Assembly (NCBI RefSeq): GCF_003660285.1
Contig: NZ_QXQQ01000006.1
Span: 1-64,000 of the forward strand
Origin: Helicobacter labacensis
Lineage (GTDB): Bacteria; Campylobacterota; Campylobacteria; Campylobacterales; Helicobacteraceae
Direction of reading: 5' to 3'
Length of the DNA: 64,000 nucleotides
Shown: positions 9,045-19,935 of the stretch, piece after piece
How the letters are laid out: every line of letters begins with the position of its first letter
How positions within the stretch are numbered: the stretch's first letter is position 1
Notes under the pieces: generated by a model
The model's input: the letters and a program-made list of their open reading frames with translations, nothing else
Told to the model about the DNA's origin: nothing
The model's database searches: none
Program-made: the position numbers and the translations under genes

Positions 9045-10015
9045 CACGCGCTCTTGACGGGCAAGAAATTCTTAATGATGCGCTCTACATCTAGGGGGTT
9101 GGATTTGGAGATAAAATCATCGGCGTGCAAGGAACGCGCCATCTCTTCATTGGAGCTCCCGCTCATTGAGGAATTCACCACAATGGGGATTTTAGCCATG
9201 GTCGAATCTAACTTCACGCGTCTAATCACCTCAAACCCGCTAGCCTCTGGCATTTCTAAGTCCGTGATGATGAGCCCGATGTCCTCTATAACGGTTTCTT
9301 TGTCAAAGAGATAGTTCAAGAGTTGTTGCCCGTTGATGAAATCTAGGTGCTTGATGCCTAGTTTGTCTAAGATCACCTGCATGGTCTTTAGCACGCTGGG
9401 CGAATCATCGGCTAACAACACCATTTTATCGCTGTAAAGCTTGGAGAGTCGACTAAGTTCTTCATGGCTTTCTTGTTCGATCCATGGGAAGACATCGGTG
9501 AGCATTTTTTCAATATCCACCACCTGCACCAAGCGCCCATCAAAATAACGCGTCCGGCTTACCAACTTGGAATTGCCACTATTGCCCCCCACGCCTGCGC
9601 TCTGTTCGATCTCCGTCCATTTCTTATTTAAAATGCGATCGGCTTCGTAAATACGCACCCCAATGGTCCAGCGCGAAAACTCGCAGATCATGATAATGTC
9701 GTCCTCATTAGGCTCTTTTTCAATCCTAAAGGGGCGCAAATCCTTGAGCTTGTTATTGCTATCGTAGTAAAACCACTTTTTCATGTCAATGAGGGGGATG
9801 GTGAGCTCCCTGATAATGATCAAGCCCTCCACCAAAGAGTTGGGCTCATGGCTAATCATGGTGAGAGTCCCATCGTATTTCACCACTTCGCGGATTTTAA
9901 ACACATTCACCGCGTAGAGGTCTTTGTTCTTGCCTAATCTAAAGCATAGAAGTTGCAATTCATTGTTGCGGTGCAGATTGGTAACTTGATCGATGTGGGC
10001 AAGATTATTGGCCAT
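9044..10015 (-). CDS. cheV: CheV chemotaxis coupling protein (CheV1-like)
   Basis: 323 residues: a CheW-like domain (about 15-170) that couples chemoreceptors to CheA, and a receiver domain (about 195-318) with the DDSPS acidic pocket and phospho-acceptor Asp in IITDLEMPEASG. Length and partner gene nspC match H. pylori CheV1 (HP0019). AAGGA is seven bases before the ATG. It has its own TATAAT promoter just beyond the 3' end of ychF, so the cheV-nspC unit can be expressed separately. Confidence 0.95.
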   Translation of the reverse strand: MANNLAHIDQVTNLHRNNELQLLCFRLGKNKDLYAVNVFKIREVVKYDGTLTMISHEPNSLVEGLIIIRELTIPLIDMKKWFYYDSNNKLKDLRPFRIEKEPNEDDIIMICEFSRWTIGVRIYEADRILNKKWTEIEQSAGVGGNSGNSKLVSRTRYFDGRLVQVVDIEKMLTDVFPWIEQESHEELSRLSKLYSDKMVLLADDSPSVLKTMQVILDKLGIKHLDFINGQQLLNYLFDKETVIEDIGLIITDLEMPEASGFEVIRRVKLDSTMAKIPIVVNSSMSGSSNEEMARSLHADDFISKSNPLDVERIIKNFLPVKSA

Positions 10016-10044
10016 GCATGTCCTTAAGGGTGAGATAAAACCCT

Positions 10045-10050
10045 ATTATA
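10045..10050 (-). promoter_or_regulatory. -10 box of cheV-nspC
   Basis: TATAAT on the minus strand, 29 bases upstream of the cheV ATG and six bases beyond the ychF stop. A short leader with AAGGACATGC precedes the ATG. Confidence 0.6.
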
Positions 10051-10055
10051 GCACA

Positions 10056-11152
10056 CTAGACATTGAACCTAAAGTGCATCACATCGCCATCTTGCACGAT
10101 GTAATCCTTGCCCTCAATGCGTAACGCGCCCTTTTCCTTTGCGCCTTGTTCTCCCCCATAGGCGATGAAGTCTTCATAGGCGATTGTTTCTGCTTTAATG
10201 AAACCCTTTTCAAAGTCCTTGTGAATCACCCCAGCAGCCACAGGCGCGCTAGAACCCTTAGCAATCGTCCAAGCGCGCACCTCTTTGACTCCAGCGGTGA
10301 AATAACTAATGAGTCCTAATTGCGTAAAACCCATTTGGATAACGCGTTCCAACGCGCTTTGTGCGATCCCTAGACTCTGCAAAAACTCTTGGGCTTCTTG
10401 GGGGGGCATTTGCGCGATCTCTTCTTCTAATTTGGCACACAGACTTACAAAGCGTGCCCCGCGTTTTTTAGCCAAAGCCTGCACCTCCAAGGCGTAGCCA
10501 TTGGGCGCGCTAGTATGTTCCTCACTGACATTGGCTGCGTAGATCACCTTCTTGGCGCTCAAAAAACGCAACTCCTGTTTGAGAGTGTCTAAATAGGGGT
10601 GGGGGTGGCTAAAGGTGCTTACTGGTTGCATGCGCTCTAAATGCGCTAGCAGGGCGCGCGCACATTCTAATTGCTCTTGGGCTTGTTTGTGGCTTTTGGC
10701 GTTCTTGGCTAGGCGTTCTAGGCGTTTTTGCAAACTCTGTATATCTGCCAAGATGAGCTCTAGTTCAATGGTCTCTATATCGCCTATGGGATCGATTTTG
10801 GAGTTGACATGCACCACGCTACTATCCTCAAAACAGCGCACCAAGTGCAAGATCACCTCACACTCTCGAATATGCGCCAAGAATTGGTTGCCTAAGCCCT
10901 CGCCACTAGATGCCCCCTTGATGAGCCCAGCGATGTCTATAAACTCCACACTGGAGTGTTGGATTCTCTGGGGCTTGACAATTCGGGCTAGAGCCTCTAA
11001 ACGCGCATCGGGCACATCCACTAAGGCTTTATTAGGATCAATGGTGCAAAAGGGGTAGTTAGCGCTCTGGGCTTGCGCGGTGCGTGTGAGCGCGTTAAAG
11101 GTGCTGGATTTGCCCACATTGGGCAGACCCACAATCCCAATAGAGAGTCCCA

Positions 11153-11153
<1 letters not shown>
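10056..11153 (-). CDS. ychF: YchF/Ola1-type redox-regulated ATPase
   Basis: 365 residues from a GTG at 11153, which overlaps the pepA stop (TAGTG) and gives the family N-terminus GLSIGIVGLPNVGKSS. The G1 loop GLPNVGKSS, a DIAGLIKGAS segment and the C-terminal TGS domain (ending DYIVQDGDVMHFRFNV) are all present. YchF binds ribosomes and prefers ATP. It is last in the folD-lepB-rpiB-apt-dedA-pepA run, the H. pylori order HP0577-0569. Confidence 0.95.
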
Positions 11154-13257
<2,104 letters not shown>

Positions 13258-13276
13258 CAATGCCGACTTTGAACAT

Positions 13277-13825
13277 TTAACATGGATACTCCAAAACACT
13301 AAAGACATTGACCTTTTCCCCCACCTTCTCTAAGCCCCCCAGTTCTCTTAAGCCAATTAAAAAGCAAGCTTCTAGGCACTTAGCCTGCAACCTGTCTAAA
13401 AGTTCCAAGCTGGCTAAGGCTGTGCCCCCCGTGGCGATCAGATCATCAACCAGCAAAACACGCGCGTCCTTGATCTCTCTTAGCGCATCTGTGTGTATTT
13501 CTAGGCTATCTACGCCGTATTCTAACTGGTAGTCCACCCGTATTGTCTTAAAAGGCAATTTCCCCTTTTTGCGCACGGGCACAAAGCCTGCCCCTAAGGC
13601 GTAAGCCAAAGCCGCCCCCAAAATGAATCCGCGCGCTTCAATCCCCACCACAAAATCAATGCTATGGTGTTGGTAGCGCAATTTCAAATTGTCTATGAGC
13701 TTGGCAAATAGAGTAGGGTGGTTGATAAGCGGGGTGATGTCCCTAAACAAAATGCCCGCTTTGGGGTAATCCTCTATCTCTCTAACACACTCATGAAGTT
13801 GGGTTTTAAATTTCTGGTTAAACAT
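13277..13825 (-). CDS. apt: Adenine phosphoribosyltransferase
   Basis: 182 residues. Salvages adenine to AMP with PRPP. The PRPP loop VLLVDDLIATGGTALASLEL is complete, as are the GIEARGFILGAALA and RKKGKLP segments typical of Apt. AAGGA lies five bases before the ATG. It follows the small coiled-coil membrane protein gene by 8 bases in the folD operon. Confidence 0.95.
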   Translation of the reverse strand: MFNQKFKTQLHECVREIEDYPKAGILFRDITPLINHPTLFAKLIDNLKLRYQHHSIDFVVGIEARGFILGAALAYALGAGFVPVRKKGKLPFKTIRVDYQLEYGVDSLEIHTDALREIKDARVLLVDDLIATGGTALASLELLDRLQAKCLEACFLIGLRELGGLEKVGEKVNVFSVLEYPC

Positions 13826-13833
13826 GCACTTCC

Positions 13834-14166
13834 TTATAGCAACGCTTCTATTTTTTGCTCCAATTCACGGATACGGGCTTTATATTGATCGGTTTCCAAG
13901 CGGTATTGGGCGTTGCGCTGCTTTAAGACCTTCACTTCATCTTTTAACATGTTCATCTCATGGGTGAGAATATCAATATTGCCCAGAGATCGCTGTAATT
14001 GCAACTGGTGCTTTTGGATCAGCACTTCTGCTTCCTGTAAGGTGAGTTTCATGGATGCGGCGTATTTTTCTTGGCGTTTGGCTACAGAGCGGTAAAAAAA
14101 GGCGCGAATCGCCATGTAAACCACGAACAAGACAATGAGAGTAACAATCATCCACTGGGCTAACAT
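13834..14166 (-). CDS. Small membrane-anchored coiled-coil protein (HP0573 position)
   Basis: 110 residues: one N-terminal transmembrane helix (about 6-25) and then a continuous charged helix with heptad repeats to the C-terminus. No enzyme motif is seen. The ATG at 14166 overlaps the rpiB stop by 7 bases. The topology recalls small FtsB/FtsL-like or YhcB-like proteins, but I see no firm match. It holds the place of HP0573 between rpiB and apt. Confidence 0.8.
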   Translation of the reverse strand: MLAQWMIVTLIVLFVVYMAIRAFFYRSVAKRQEKYAASMKLTLQEAEVLIQKHQLQLQRSLGNIDILTHEMNMLKDEVKVLKQRNAQYRLETDQYKARIRELEQKIEALL

Positions 14167-14594
14167 GGCATACCCTCCAACTTGGCGATGCGTCTAGCAT
14201 GCCTACCCCCCTCGAACGCGCCTTGCAAAAAGGCTTCTAAAATGCTTTGAGCTACCCCAAAGCCCACCACATTTTGCCCCAAGCACAAGACATTCGCGTC
14301 ATTGTGCAAACGCGCCATGGTCGCCATATACGCGTCTGTGCACAAAGCCGCGCGCACATGAGGCACTCTATTGCACGCCATGCTCATGCCAATCCCACTC
14401 CCACACACCACCACCCCCACCACCCCCTGTTTGATCTCTTGGGCAACTTGTTTGGCGATGTCGGGGTAATCCACCTTGATCCCCCTTGGGGGCTTAAACA
14501 CGCGCAGGCGCGCCCCACGCGCCTGCAACACCCCTTGCAAAAACTCTGCTAAATCCAACCCGGCATGATCGCAACCTAGCACAATCTCCCTCAT
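14160..14594 (-). CDS. rpiB: Ribose-5-phosphate isomerase B
   Basis: 144 residues of the LacAB/RpiB fold. Converts ribulose 5-phosphate and ribose 5-phosphate, feeding Prs. The signature GCDHAGLDLAE at residues 8-18 and the active-site CGSGIGMSMACNR with catalytic Cys are intact, plus the late GGRHARRI motif. It overlaps lepB by 4 bases (ATGA). Confidence 0.95.
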   Translation of the reverse strand: MREIVLGCDHAGLDLAEFLQGVLQARGARLRVFKPPRGIKVDYPDIAKQVAQEIKQGVVGVVVCGSGIGMSMACNRVPHVRAALCTDAYMATMARLHNDANVLCLGQNVVGFGVAQSILEAFLQGAFEGGRHARRIAKLEGMPC

Positions 14595-15448
14595 TTGCGC
14601 TCTCCAGCGATCGCTTCAAGCCCGCTTAGACTCTTAAACATGCGTTTCCAACGCACCTTAAACACATTCCTAGGATTGCTTGTGCCTTCGCTATTGGTTA
14701 GATTGAGACTAAAATATGTAAACCACGGTGTGCCCACGATGTGGCTATAGGGCACACTCCCCCAAAAACGCGAATCGCTACTGTCATCGCGGTTATCCCC
14801 GATCATAAAGAAGTGATCGGGTTGCACCTTGGTGTAAAACACCACCTCATCGCCCATATCTAATTCTTGCATACTCACCTTGAGGTCTGGATGATCTGGG
14901 AGTTGGTGGTGGTAGATCGCGCGCATCACATGAAAGGTTTGGTTGTGCTGGGCATAGAAAATCCCCTTGTGATCAGCTTGGTAGGGAGCAAAGACAAAGT
15001 CCTTCCCCATAAAGCGTTTGATCTTGTGTTGGGGGAAGTGTTTGGGAATGTAACTAGAATCGCTTTGGGCTTGAAAGGGGCGCAGATAAAAGCCCTCGGC
15101 ATTGAAGATCACCTCATCGCCCCCTGTAGCAAAAAGTCTTTTGACCCAGTAGCCCTTATTGGTGTAGGGGATAAAGACCACAATTTCACCCCTTTGAGGT
15201 CTTTTGCCCTCAAATAAATGCCCATTCCCTCTAAAATCAGGAAGTAGGGAAAAATCCAGCCATGGGAGTCTAGGTAAGGGGATGCCATAGCTAAATTTTT
15301 TTACAAAGAGCATATCGCCTTCATAAAGAGTGCCTACCATCGAGCGCGAGGGGATGATGAAAGCTTGGGCGACAAAGAAGATCGCCAAGAGCACTAAGAT
15401 GATTGTCCCTACCCAACTAGAAGCAAAGCGGTTAATCTTTTTTAACAT
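14591..15448 (-). CDS. lepB: Signal peptidase I
   Basis: 285 residues from ATG 15448, chosen over an upstream TTG because GGGAG lies five bases before it. One N-terminal transmembrane helix (about 12-30) leads directly into the catalytic PSRSMVGTL (Ser36). The general base Lys is in [14 protein letters not shown], and the [14 protein letters not shown] box closes the domain. It cleaves Sec/Tat signal peptides at the outer face of the inner membrane, including those of the many OMPs in this window. Overlaps folD by 7 bases. Confidence 0.96.
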   Translation of the reverse strand: MLKKINRFASSWVGTIILVLLAIFFVAQAFIIPSRSMVGTLYEGDMLFVKKFSYGIPLPRLPWLDFSLLPDFRGNGHLFEGKRPQRGEIVVFIPYTNKGYWVKRLFATGGDEVIFNAEGFYLRPFQAQSDSSYIPKHFPQHKIKRFMGKDFVFAPYQADHKGIFYAQHNQTFHVMRAIYHHQLPDHPDLKVSMQELDMGDEVVFYTKVQPDHFFMIGDNRDDSSDSRFWGSVPYSHIVGTPWFTYFSLNLTNSEGTSNPRNVFKVRWKRMFKSLSGLEAIAGERK

Positions 15449-16290
15449 GGGCACTCCCAAGAAGTTTTAGCCGCTAAAAGAGTGTTTTGCAATAGCGCGC
15501 TAATGGTCATAGGTCCCACGCCCTTAGGCACAGGGGTGATATGGCTCACCTTATGGCGCACCGCCTCAAAATCCACATCGCCCACAATCCTATCTCCCTG
15601 CTTATTGATTCCAATATCCACCACCACAGCACCCTCTTTAACCATGTCCGCTCCTATGAGTTTTGCACGCCCCACTCCCACGCATAAAATGTCTGCGCGC
15701 GCGCTATAGGCTTTTAAATCCTTAGTGAGAATGTGGCATAAACTCACGCTTGCCCCCGCGTTCAACATCAAGGACGCTAAGGGTTTGCCAATGATATTAC
15801 TCGCCCCCACAACCACCACATCCTGACCCTTGACTTCAATGTTATAATGTTGCAAGAGTTGCATCACCCCCATCGCGGTGGCGGGCAAAAATCCCCTCAG
15901 TAAACTATTAGAATAAACCCGCCCTACATTGAGTGGGTGGAATCCATCCACATCTTTATGGGGTGCAATGGCTTCTAAAATCTCGCGCGTGTCCATGTGT
16001 GCGGGCAGGGGTAATTGCACCAAAATCCCATGCACGCTTGAGTCCGCATTGAGGGCATGCAATATTTCCAAGAGTTTGTCTTGAGAAGTGGAGTCTTCTA
16101 AATGCTGGAGTTGGCAGGTAAGTCCTACGCGCGCACAGGCTTTCATCTTCATGCTGACATACACCTGACTAGCCGGATTAGCGCCCACCAAGATCACCGC
16201 CAAAACAGGCGGTTTTTTTAACCGCGCCACTTCCTCCTGCAAGAGGCGTTCTTTGTGCTTTGCTAACGCCCACCCATCTAATAAGACCAT
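15442..16290 (-). CDS. folD: Bifunctional methylenetetrahydrofolate dehydrogenase/cyclohydrolase
   Basis: 282 residues starting at ATG 16290 ([10 protein letters not shown]), which has AGGA upstream; in-frame codons further upstream run into the promoter. The YVSMK catalytic Lys/Tyr motif, GILVQLPLP, the cofactor loop [11 protein letters not shown] and the C-terminal [10 protein letters not shown] are all present. It interconverts 5,10-methylene-, methenyl- and 10-formyl-THF. First gene of the eight-gene minus-strand operon. Confidence 0.96.
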   Translation of the reverse strand: MVLLDGWALAKHKERLLQEEVARLKKPPVLAVILVGANPASQVYVSMKMKACARVGLTCQLQHLEDSTSQDKLLEILHALNADSSVHGILVQLPLPAHMDTREILEAIAPHKDVDGFHPLNVGRVYSNSLLRGFLPATAMGVMQLLQHYNIEVKGQDVVVVGASNIIGKPLASLMLNAGASVSLCHILTKDLKAYSARADILCVGVGRAKLIGADMVKEGAVVVDIGINKQGDRIVGDVDFEAVRHKVSHITPVPKGVGPMTISALLQNTLLAAKTSWECPC

Positions 16291-16315
16291 ATGCGTCCTA
16301 AGAACTTTTTGCGCT

Positions 16316-16323
16316 ATTATAAT
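16316..16323. promoter_or_regulatory. Shared palindromic -10 element, folD (-) and cytochrome c (+)
   Basis: ATTATAAT gives TATAAT on the minus strand (16316-16321), 25 bases before folD, and TATAAT on the plus strand (16318-16323), 24 bases before the cytochrome c ATG. The two -10 boxes occupy the same bases, so polymerase cannot bind both at once. Confidence 0.6.
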
Positions 16324-16347
16324 CAAAAATCTTTGAAAAGGGCTGGT

Positions 16348-16710
16348 ATGCGTCGAGCGTTCGCGCTGTGGTTGTGCTTAAGCGCTTTAGCGGGGGGCGC
16401 GCCCAATGCGCCCAAAAACAAAGAAAATAGCTTCATCACCATTTTAGAATATGGCAAGGAATTGTATAAAAACCCTAGAGATATTAGCTGTGTGAAATGC
16501 CATGGCTTGCTAGGCGAAGAAAAGGTGATCACGCGCTTTATCCAGCACCACAAGCCACGCGTTTTTAAAGCCCCTCCCATTTATAATTTGAGTTTTGAGC
16601 GATTCAAAAACGCCCTAGAGCGGGGGCGATCCATCATGCCTAAATACAATCTCACCCCCGAAGAGATCAAGGCGATCTATTACTACATCACCTCCACGCA
16701 CAAGCACTAA
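16348..16710 (+). CDS. Small periplasmic monohaem cytochrome c
   Basis: 120 residues. A signal peptide (about 1-18, ending SALAGG) is followed by haem-binding CVKCH (Cys48-His52) and a likely axial Met97 in SIMPKY. The C-terminal helix [12 protein letters not shown] is typical of class I c-type cytochromes. It likely shuttles electrons in the periplasm, possibly to the cbb3 oxidase encoded at 57-61 kb. AAAGGG precedes the ATG. It converges on thiC with stop codons sharing CTAA. Confidence 0.88.
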   Translation: MRRAFALWLCLSALAGGAPNAPKNKENSFITILEYGKELYKNPRDISCVKCHGLLGEEKVITRFIQHHKPRVFKAPPIYNLSFERFKNALERGRSIMPKYNLTPEEIKAIYYYITSTHKH

Positions 16711-18047
16711 GCCCCTTGGTTGTAGCGTTTAAACACCTCTTGGCTTACCTTGTAACTGCAAAACTTGGGTCCGCACATGGAGCAAAACTCCGCGTCTTTA
16801 AAGACCTCTTGGGGCAAGGCTTCATCGTGATACTCTCTAGCCCTGTCGGGATCTAAGGCAAGCTCAAATTGCTTGTTCCACTCAAAGGCATACCTCGCAT
16901 CGCTCATCAAATCATCGCGCACGCGCGCATTGATACGCCCCCTAGCAATGTCAGCGGCATGGGCAGCAATTTTATAGGCTAAAATGCCCTCTCTCACATC
17001 TTTGGCATTGGGCAAGCCTAAATGTTCTTTGGGCGTTACATAGCACAACATCGCTACGCCCTTCCAGGCGGCTACACATGCCCCAATGGCACTAGCAATG
17101 TGATCGTAGCCAGCCGCAATGTCGGTTACTAGAGGTCCTAGCACATAGAAAGGAGCTTGGTTGCAAAACTCTTGTTGGAGTTTGACATTGCGCTCGATTT
17201 GGTTTAAAGGCACATGCCCGGGACCCTCGATCATCACCTGCACATCTTTTTCATAGGCGCGTTGGGCTAGCTCGCCTAGCACTTTCAATTCGGCAAATTG
17301 CGCGGTGTCGCTCGCATCGGCTAAACACCCGGGACGCAGCGAATCGCCCAAGCTCAAGCTCACATCGTATTGCTGGCAAATGGCTAAGATGTCATCAAAG
17401 GCTTCATAAAAAGGGTTTTGTTTGTGGTAGTGCATCATCCAAGCTGCCATCAAACTGCCTCCACGGCTCACAATCCCCATTTTGCGCTTACTTACAAAGG
17501 GCATGTGTTCGAGCAAAAATCCACAGTGGATAGTGAAGTAACTCACCCCTTGTTTGGCTTGTTTTTCTAGCACCCCTAACATCGTGTCGATGTCTAGTTT
17601 CATCACATCATTGTTCACATCATGCAGAATCTGATACATGGGCACCGTGCCAATGGGCACGCTTGAGGCTTTAATGATCTGCGCACGGATCGCGTCTAAA
17701 TCCCCACCGGTGGATAAATCCATCACCGTGTCCGCCCCGTATTTGATGGCGGTTTGCAATTTCTCCACCTCCTCCTGTGTGGAGTGGATGATGGCAGAAG
17801 AGCCAATATTGGCGTTGATTTTGGTTTTGAGCGCAACTCCAATGCCCATAGGTTCTAAATGGGTGTGCGCAACATTAGCAGGGATGATCAAACGCCCGCG
17901 CGCCACCTCCGCGCGCACTAGATCGGGACTGACTTCCTCCACATTGGCAATATAAGCCATTTCTTCAGTGATCACACCCTTTTTAGCGTAGTGCAACTGG
18001 GTTTTAATGGGATCGTTGGTGCGCTTGGCGCAGTATTCACGACTCAT
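16707..18047 (-). CDS. thiC: Phosphomethylpyrimidine synthase (ThiC)
   Basis: 446 residues. A radical-SAM enzyme that rearranges aminoimidazole ribotide to HMP-phosphate for de novo thiamine. The C-terminal CxxCxxxxC iron-sulfur motif (Cys422, Cys425, Cys430) is intact, and core motifs [23 protein letters not shown] and [11 protein letters not shown] are present. It is shorter than enterobacterial ThiC, as usual for forms lacking the long N-terminal domain. AAAGGAG is five bases from the ATG. No TPP riboswitch is recognisable in the 54-base gap upstream. Confidence 0.96.
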   Translation of the reverse strand: MSREYCAKRTNDPIKTQLHYAKKGVITEEMAYIANVEEVSPDLVRAEVARGRLIIPANVAHTHLEPMGIGVALKTKINANIGSSAIIHSTQEEVEKLQTAIKYGADTVMDLSTGGDLDAIRAQIIKASSVPIGTVPMYQILHDVNNDVMKLDIDTMLGVLEKQAKQGVSYFTIHCGFLLEHMPFVSKRKMGIVSRGGSLMAAWMMHYHKQNPFYEAFDDILAICQQYDVSLSLGDSLRPGCLADASDTAQFAELKVLGELAQRAYEKDVQVMIEGPGHVPLNQIERNVKLQQEFCNQAPFYVLGPLVTDIAAGYDHIASAIGACVAAWKGVAMLCYVTPKEHLGLPNAKDVREGILAYKIAAHAADIARGRINARVRDDLMSDARYAFEWNKQFELALDPDRAREYHDEALPQEVFKDAEFCSMCGPKFCSYKVSQEVFKRYNQGA

Positions 18048-18101
18048 AAGACTCCTTTATTTGAAAGTGTCTAAGACTAGCACATTTTTATCTGCTCTGC
18101 G

Positions 18102-18611
18102 CTAAAAAAGCGCGTTGCTGTCCAAATCCCATACCCGCCAATTATCAAAATATTTCCCCCTAAATTGCATTTCAATGTCTAGTAGTGTCCATTTGTCGCT
18201 GTCATGCACACCACTCAAGCACTCATAGACAAAACAATGGCAATTGCGCTCATAATCTTCTGTGGGGATACTTCCATAACGCAGTGTCTGCCCCACCATC
18301 GCGCGTGCGCGCTTGGCTGCCTCAGGGAAACCCACCGCCTGTGTGCCCTTGCAAGCGACATAAATGCTCAACGCTTGGGTGCCACTGATAAATTGCTTGG
18401 GGGTGGAGAGGCGCACTTGACCTGAGCCTAGTAATTCCACAATTTGGTTTTCTCCCACATAAATACCCGTGTGGGTGGTGGGACCATACAGACGGCAATA
18501 CAGAATGCTCCCTAGCTTGGGGGTAACTTTGTCAAAGATCACATTATCCACAAAAGATTCGGCTAAATTCAGCGCGGCAGGGATGCCTAGAATTATGAGG
18601 GGTAAAGCCAT
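18102..18611 (-). CDS. LRAT-domain (NlpC/P60-like fold) protein
   Basis: 169 residues from ATG 18611, which has AAGGA six bases upstream. An N-terminal hydrophobic segment (1-20) could be a signal or anchor. The domain shows the LRAT/H-rev107 pattern: His47 in THTGIYVG and the Cys of RNCHCFVYECL (Cys124), with GSILYCRLYG before. These suggest a circularly permuted papain-like thiol acyltransferase or hydrolase. The substrate is unknown; membrane lipid or peptidoglycan amides are possible. It is followed by thiC after 54 bases. Confidence 0.72.
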   Translation of the reverse strand: MALPLIILGIPAALNLAESFVDNVIFDKVTPKLGSILYCRLYGPTTHTGIYVGENQIVELLGSGQVRLSTPKQFISGTQALSIYVACKGTQAVGFPEAAKRARAMVGQTLRYGSIPTEDYERNCHCFVYECLSGVHDSDKWTLLDIEMQFRGKYFDNWRVWDLDSNALF

Positions 18612-18642
18612 AAACTTTCCTTTTAGTGGCATTAAGCGCAAA

Positions 18643-18648
18643 ATTTTA
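18643..18648 (-). promoter_or_regulatory. Probable -10 box of the LRAT-domain gene
   Basis: TAAAAT on the minus strand, 31 bases before the ATG at 18611, in AT-rich DNA. It is one mismatch from consensus and may also serve thiC. Confidence 0.4.
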
Positions 18649-18664
18649 ACATAAAAACTCTTAT

Positions 18665-18680
18665 CTTAATTCCTATTAAG
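18665..18680. repeat. Palindrome between divergent LRAT gene and ispDF
   Basis: Perfect inverted repeat CTTAAT-4-ATTAAG placed between the minus-strand TAAAAT and plus-strand TAGAAT (18692-18697) -10 boxes. It could be an operator for a dimeric regulator or a chance palindrome in AT-rich DNA. Confidence 0.35.
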
Positions 18681-18691
18681 TTTAAAAACGC

Positions 18692-18697
18692 TAGAAT
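18692..18697 (+). promoter_or_regulatory. Probable -10 box of ispDF
   Basis: TAGAAT on the plus strand, 44 bases before the TTG start of ispDF. Confidence 0.4.
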
Positions 18698-18741
18698 TGA
18701 AAGTTTTACTTTTTCTGCGTAAATCTTAAGAAGGGGCTTTT

Positions 18742-19935
18742 TTGGACGGGAATTTTCAGGTGTTTAAGCCCATGGGTCTTAGCCTCGTGCTGGCTGCTGC
18801 AGGGAAGGGCACGCGCTTTTTAGAGAGTTTGAAACACCCTATCAAGATCAAAAAGCAATGGTTGCTGGTGCGCTCCACGCCTTTGTGGCAACGGGTTTGT
18901 GAACAATTCATGCGCTTGGGGTGTTTTGAGCGCGTGGTGGTGGTGGCTGGTGATCGCATAGAACAGGTGTTCATGCAAGCGCGTTTGCCTGACGCGTGCG
19001 TGGTGGTAGGGGGGGAGAGTCGCCAAGAGAGCGTGCAAAACGCCTTAAAACAAGTGCAGAGTCCTTTGGTGGTGGTGAGCGATGTGGCGCGCTTTGGGCT
19101 GGATTTGGGGGTGCTTCATAATCTCTTGGATCGCATGCGTGATCCCAGTTTGCAAGCCATAGCCCCCGCTCTACCCCCCACAGACACGCTCATTTATCAA
19201 GATCGCCCCCTAGATCGCGATCACGCCCTTTGCGTGCAAACCCCCCAAGTGTGCCGGACTAACGCGCTCAAAAAGGCGTATAGTTTGGGGCGTTTTAGCG
19301 ATGAAAGTAGCGCGTTGTTAGCCAGCGGGGCGCGCGTGGATTTTATCCCAGGAAGCGCGCATTTACACAAACTCACCACCGCAGGGGATTTAGCCATGCT
19401 AGCCCCCTTGCTAGACCCCCCAGCCCAGCATGTGGGTATGGGCTTTGATGTGCATGCCTTTGAGTCTAATAAGCCCTTGAAATTGGGGGGGGTGTTGATC
19501 AATCCTAGCGATTGCCAAAATTTGGGGCTAAAAGCCCATAGCGATGGCGATGTGCTCTTGCACGCGCTTTCTGACGCGCTCTTAGGGGCGATCAAGGGGG
19601 GGGATATTGGTATGTATTTTAGTGATCAAGATAGCGCGTTTGCCAATTTGGATTCTAGCGTGATTTTAGAGGCGATTCACGCTCTAGCCCAAAATATGGG
19701 GCATGAGATCAGCGGGGTGGATTTGAGTTTACTAGCCCAAATCCCCAAGATCGCCCCCTATAGGCAGCGCATTTGTGAGAATATCGCGCGCTTATTGCGC
19801 ATTCCCCCCTATCTTGTCAATTTGAAAGCCAGCACAACAGAACATTTAGGATTTATTGGAAGAAAGGAAGGCATGGGGGCACAGGCTGTCGTGCAAACCA
19901 AAACCTACCCCCCCAAATACAATGAAAAGAGTTGA
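18742..19935 (+). CDS. ispDF: Bifunctional IspD/IspF isoprenoid enzyme
   Basis: 397 residues, a fusion of MEP cytidylyltransferase (IspD, about 12-225) and MECDP synthase (IspF, about 235-390). IspD shows LAAAGKGTRF, a KKQW segment and GGESRQESVQNAL; IspF shows GMGFDVHAF, LKAHSDGDVLLHA, GAIKGGDIG and the late KASTTEHLGFIGR. The TTG at 18742 has AAGGGG five bases upstream; ATG at codon 12 is the alternative. Two G8 runs lie in the IspF part. The fusion followed by an HP1021-type regulator matches HP1020-1021. Confidence 0.95.
   Translation: MDGNFQVFKPMGLSLVLAAAGKGTRFLESLKHPIKIKKQWLLVRSTPLWQRVCEQFMRLGCFERVVVVAGDRIEQVFMQARLPDACVVVGGESRQESVQNALKQVQSPLVVVSDVARFGLDLGVLHNLLDRMRDPSLQAIAPALPPTDTLIYQDRPLDRDHALCVQTPQVCRTNALKKAYSLGRFSDESSALLASGARVDFIPGSAHLHKLTTAGDLAMLAPLLDPPAQHVGMGFDVHAFESNKPLKLGGVLINPSDCQNLGLKAHSDGDVLLHALSDALLGAIKGGDIGMYFSDQDSAFANLDSSVILEAIHALAQNMGHEISGVDLSLLAQIPKIAPYRQRICENIARLLRIPPYLVNLKASTTEHLGFIGRKEGMGAQAVVQTKTYPPKYNEKS

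Noticed and set aside
18048-18101. Possible TPP riboswitch before thiC
   Set aside because: The gap is only 54 bases and has neither the CTGAGA-type core nor the second conserved helix.
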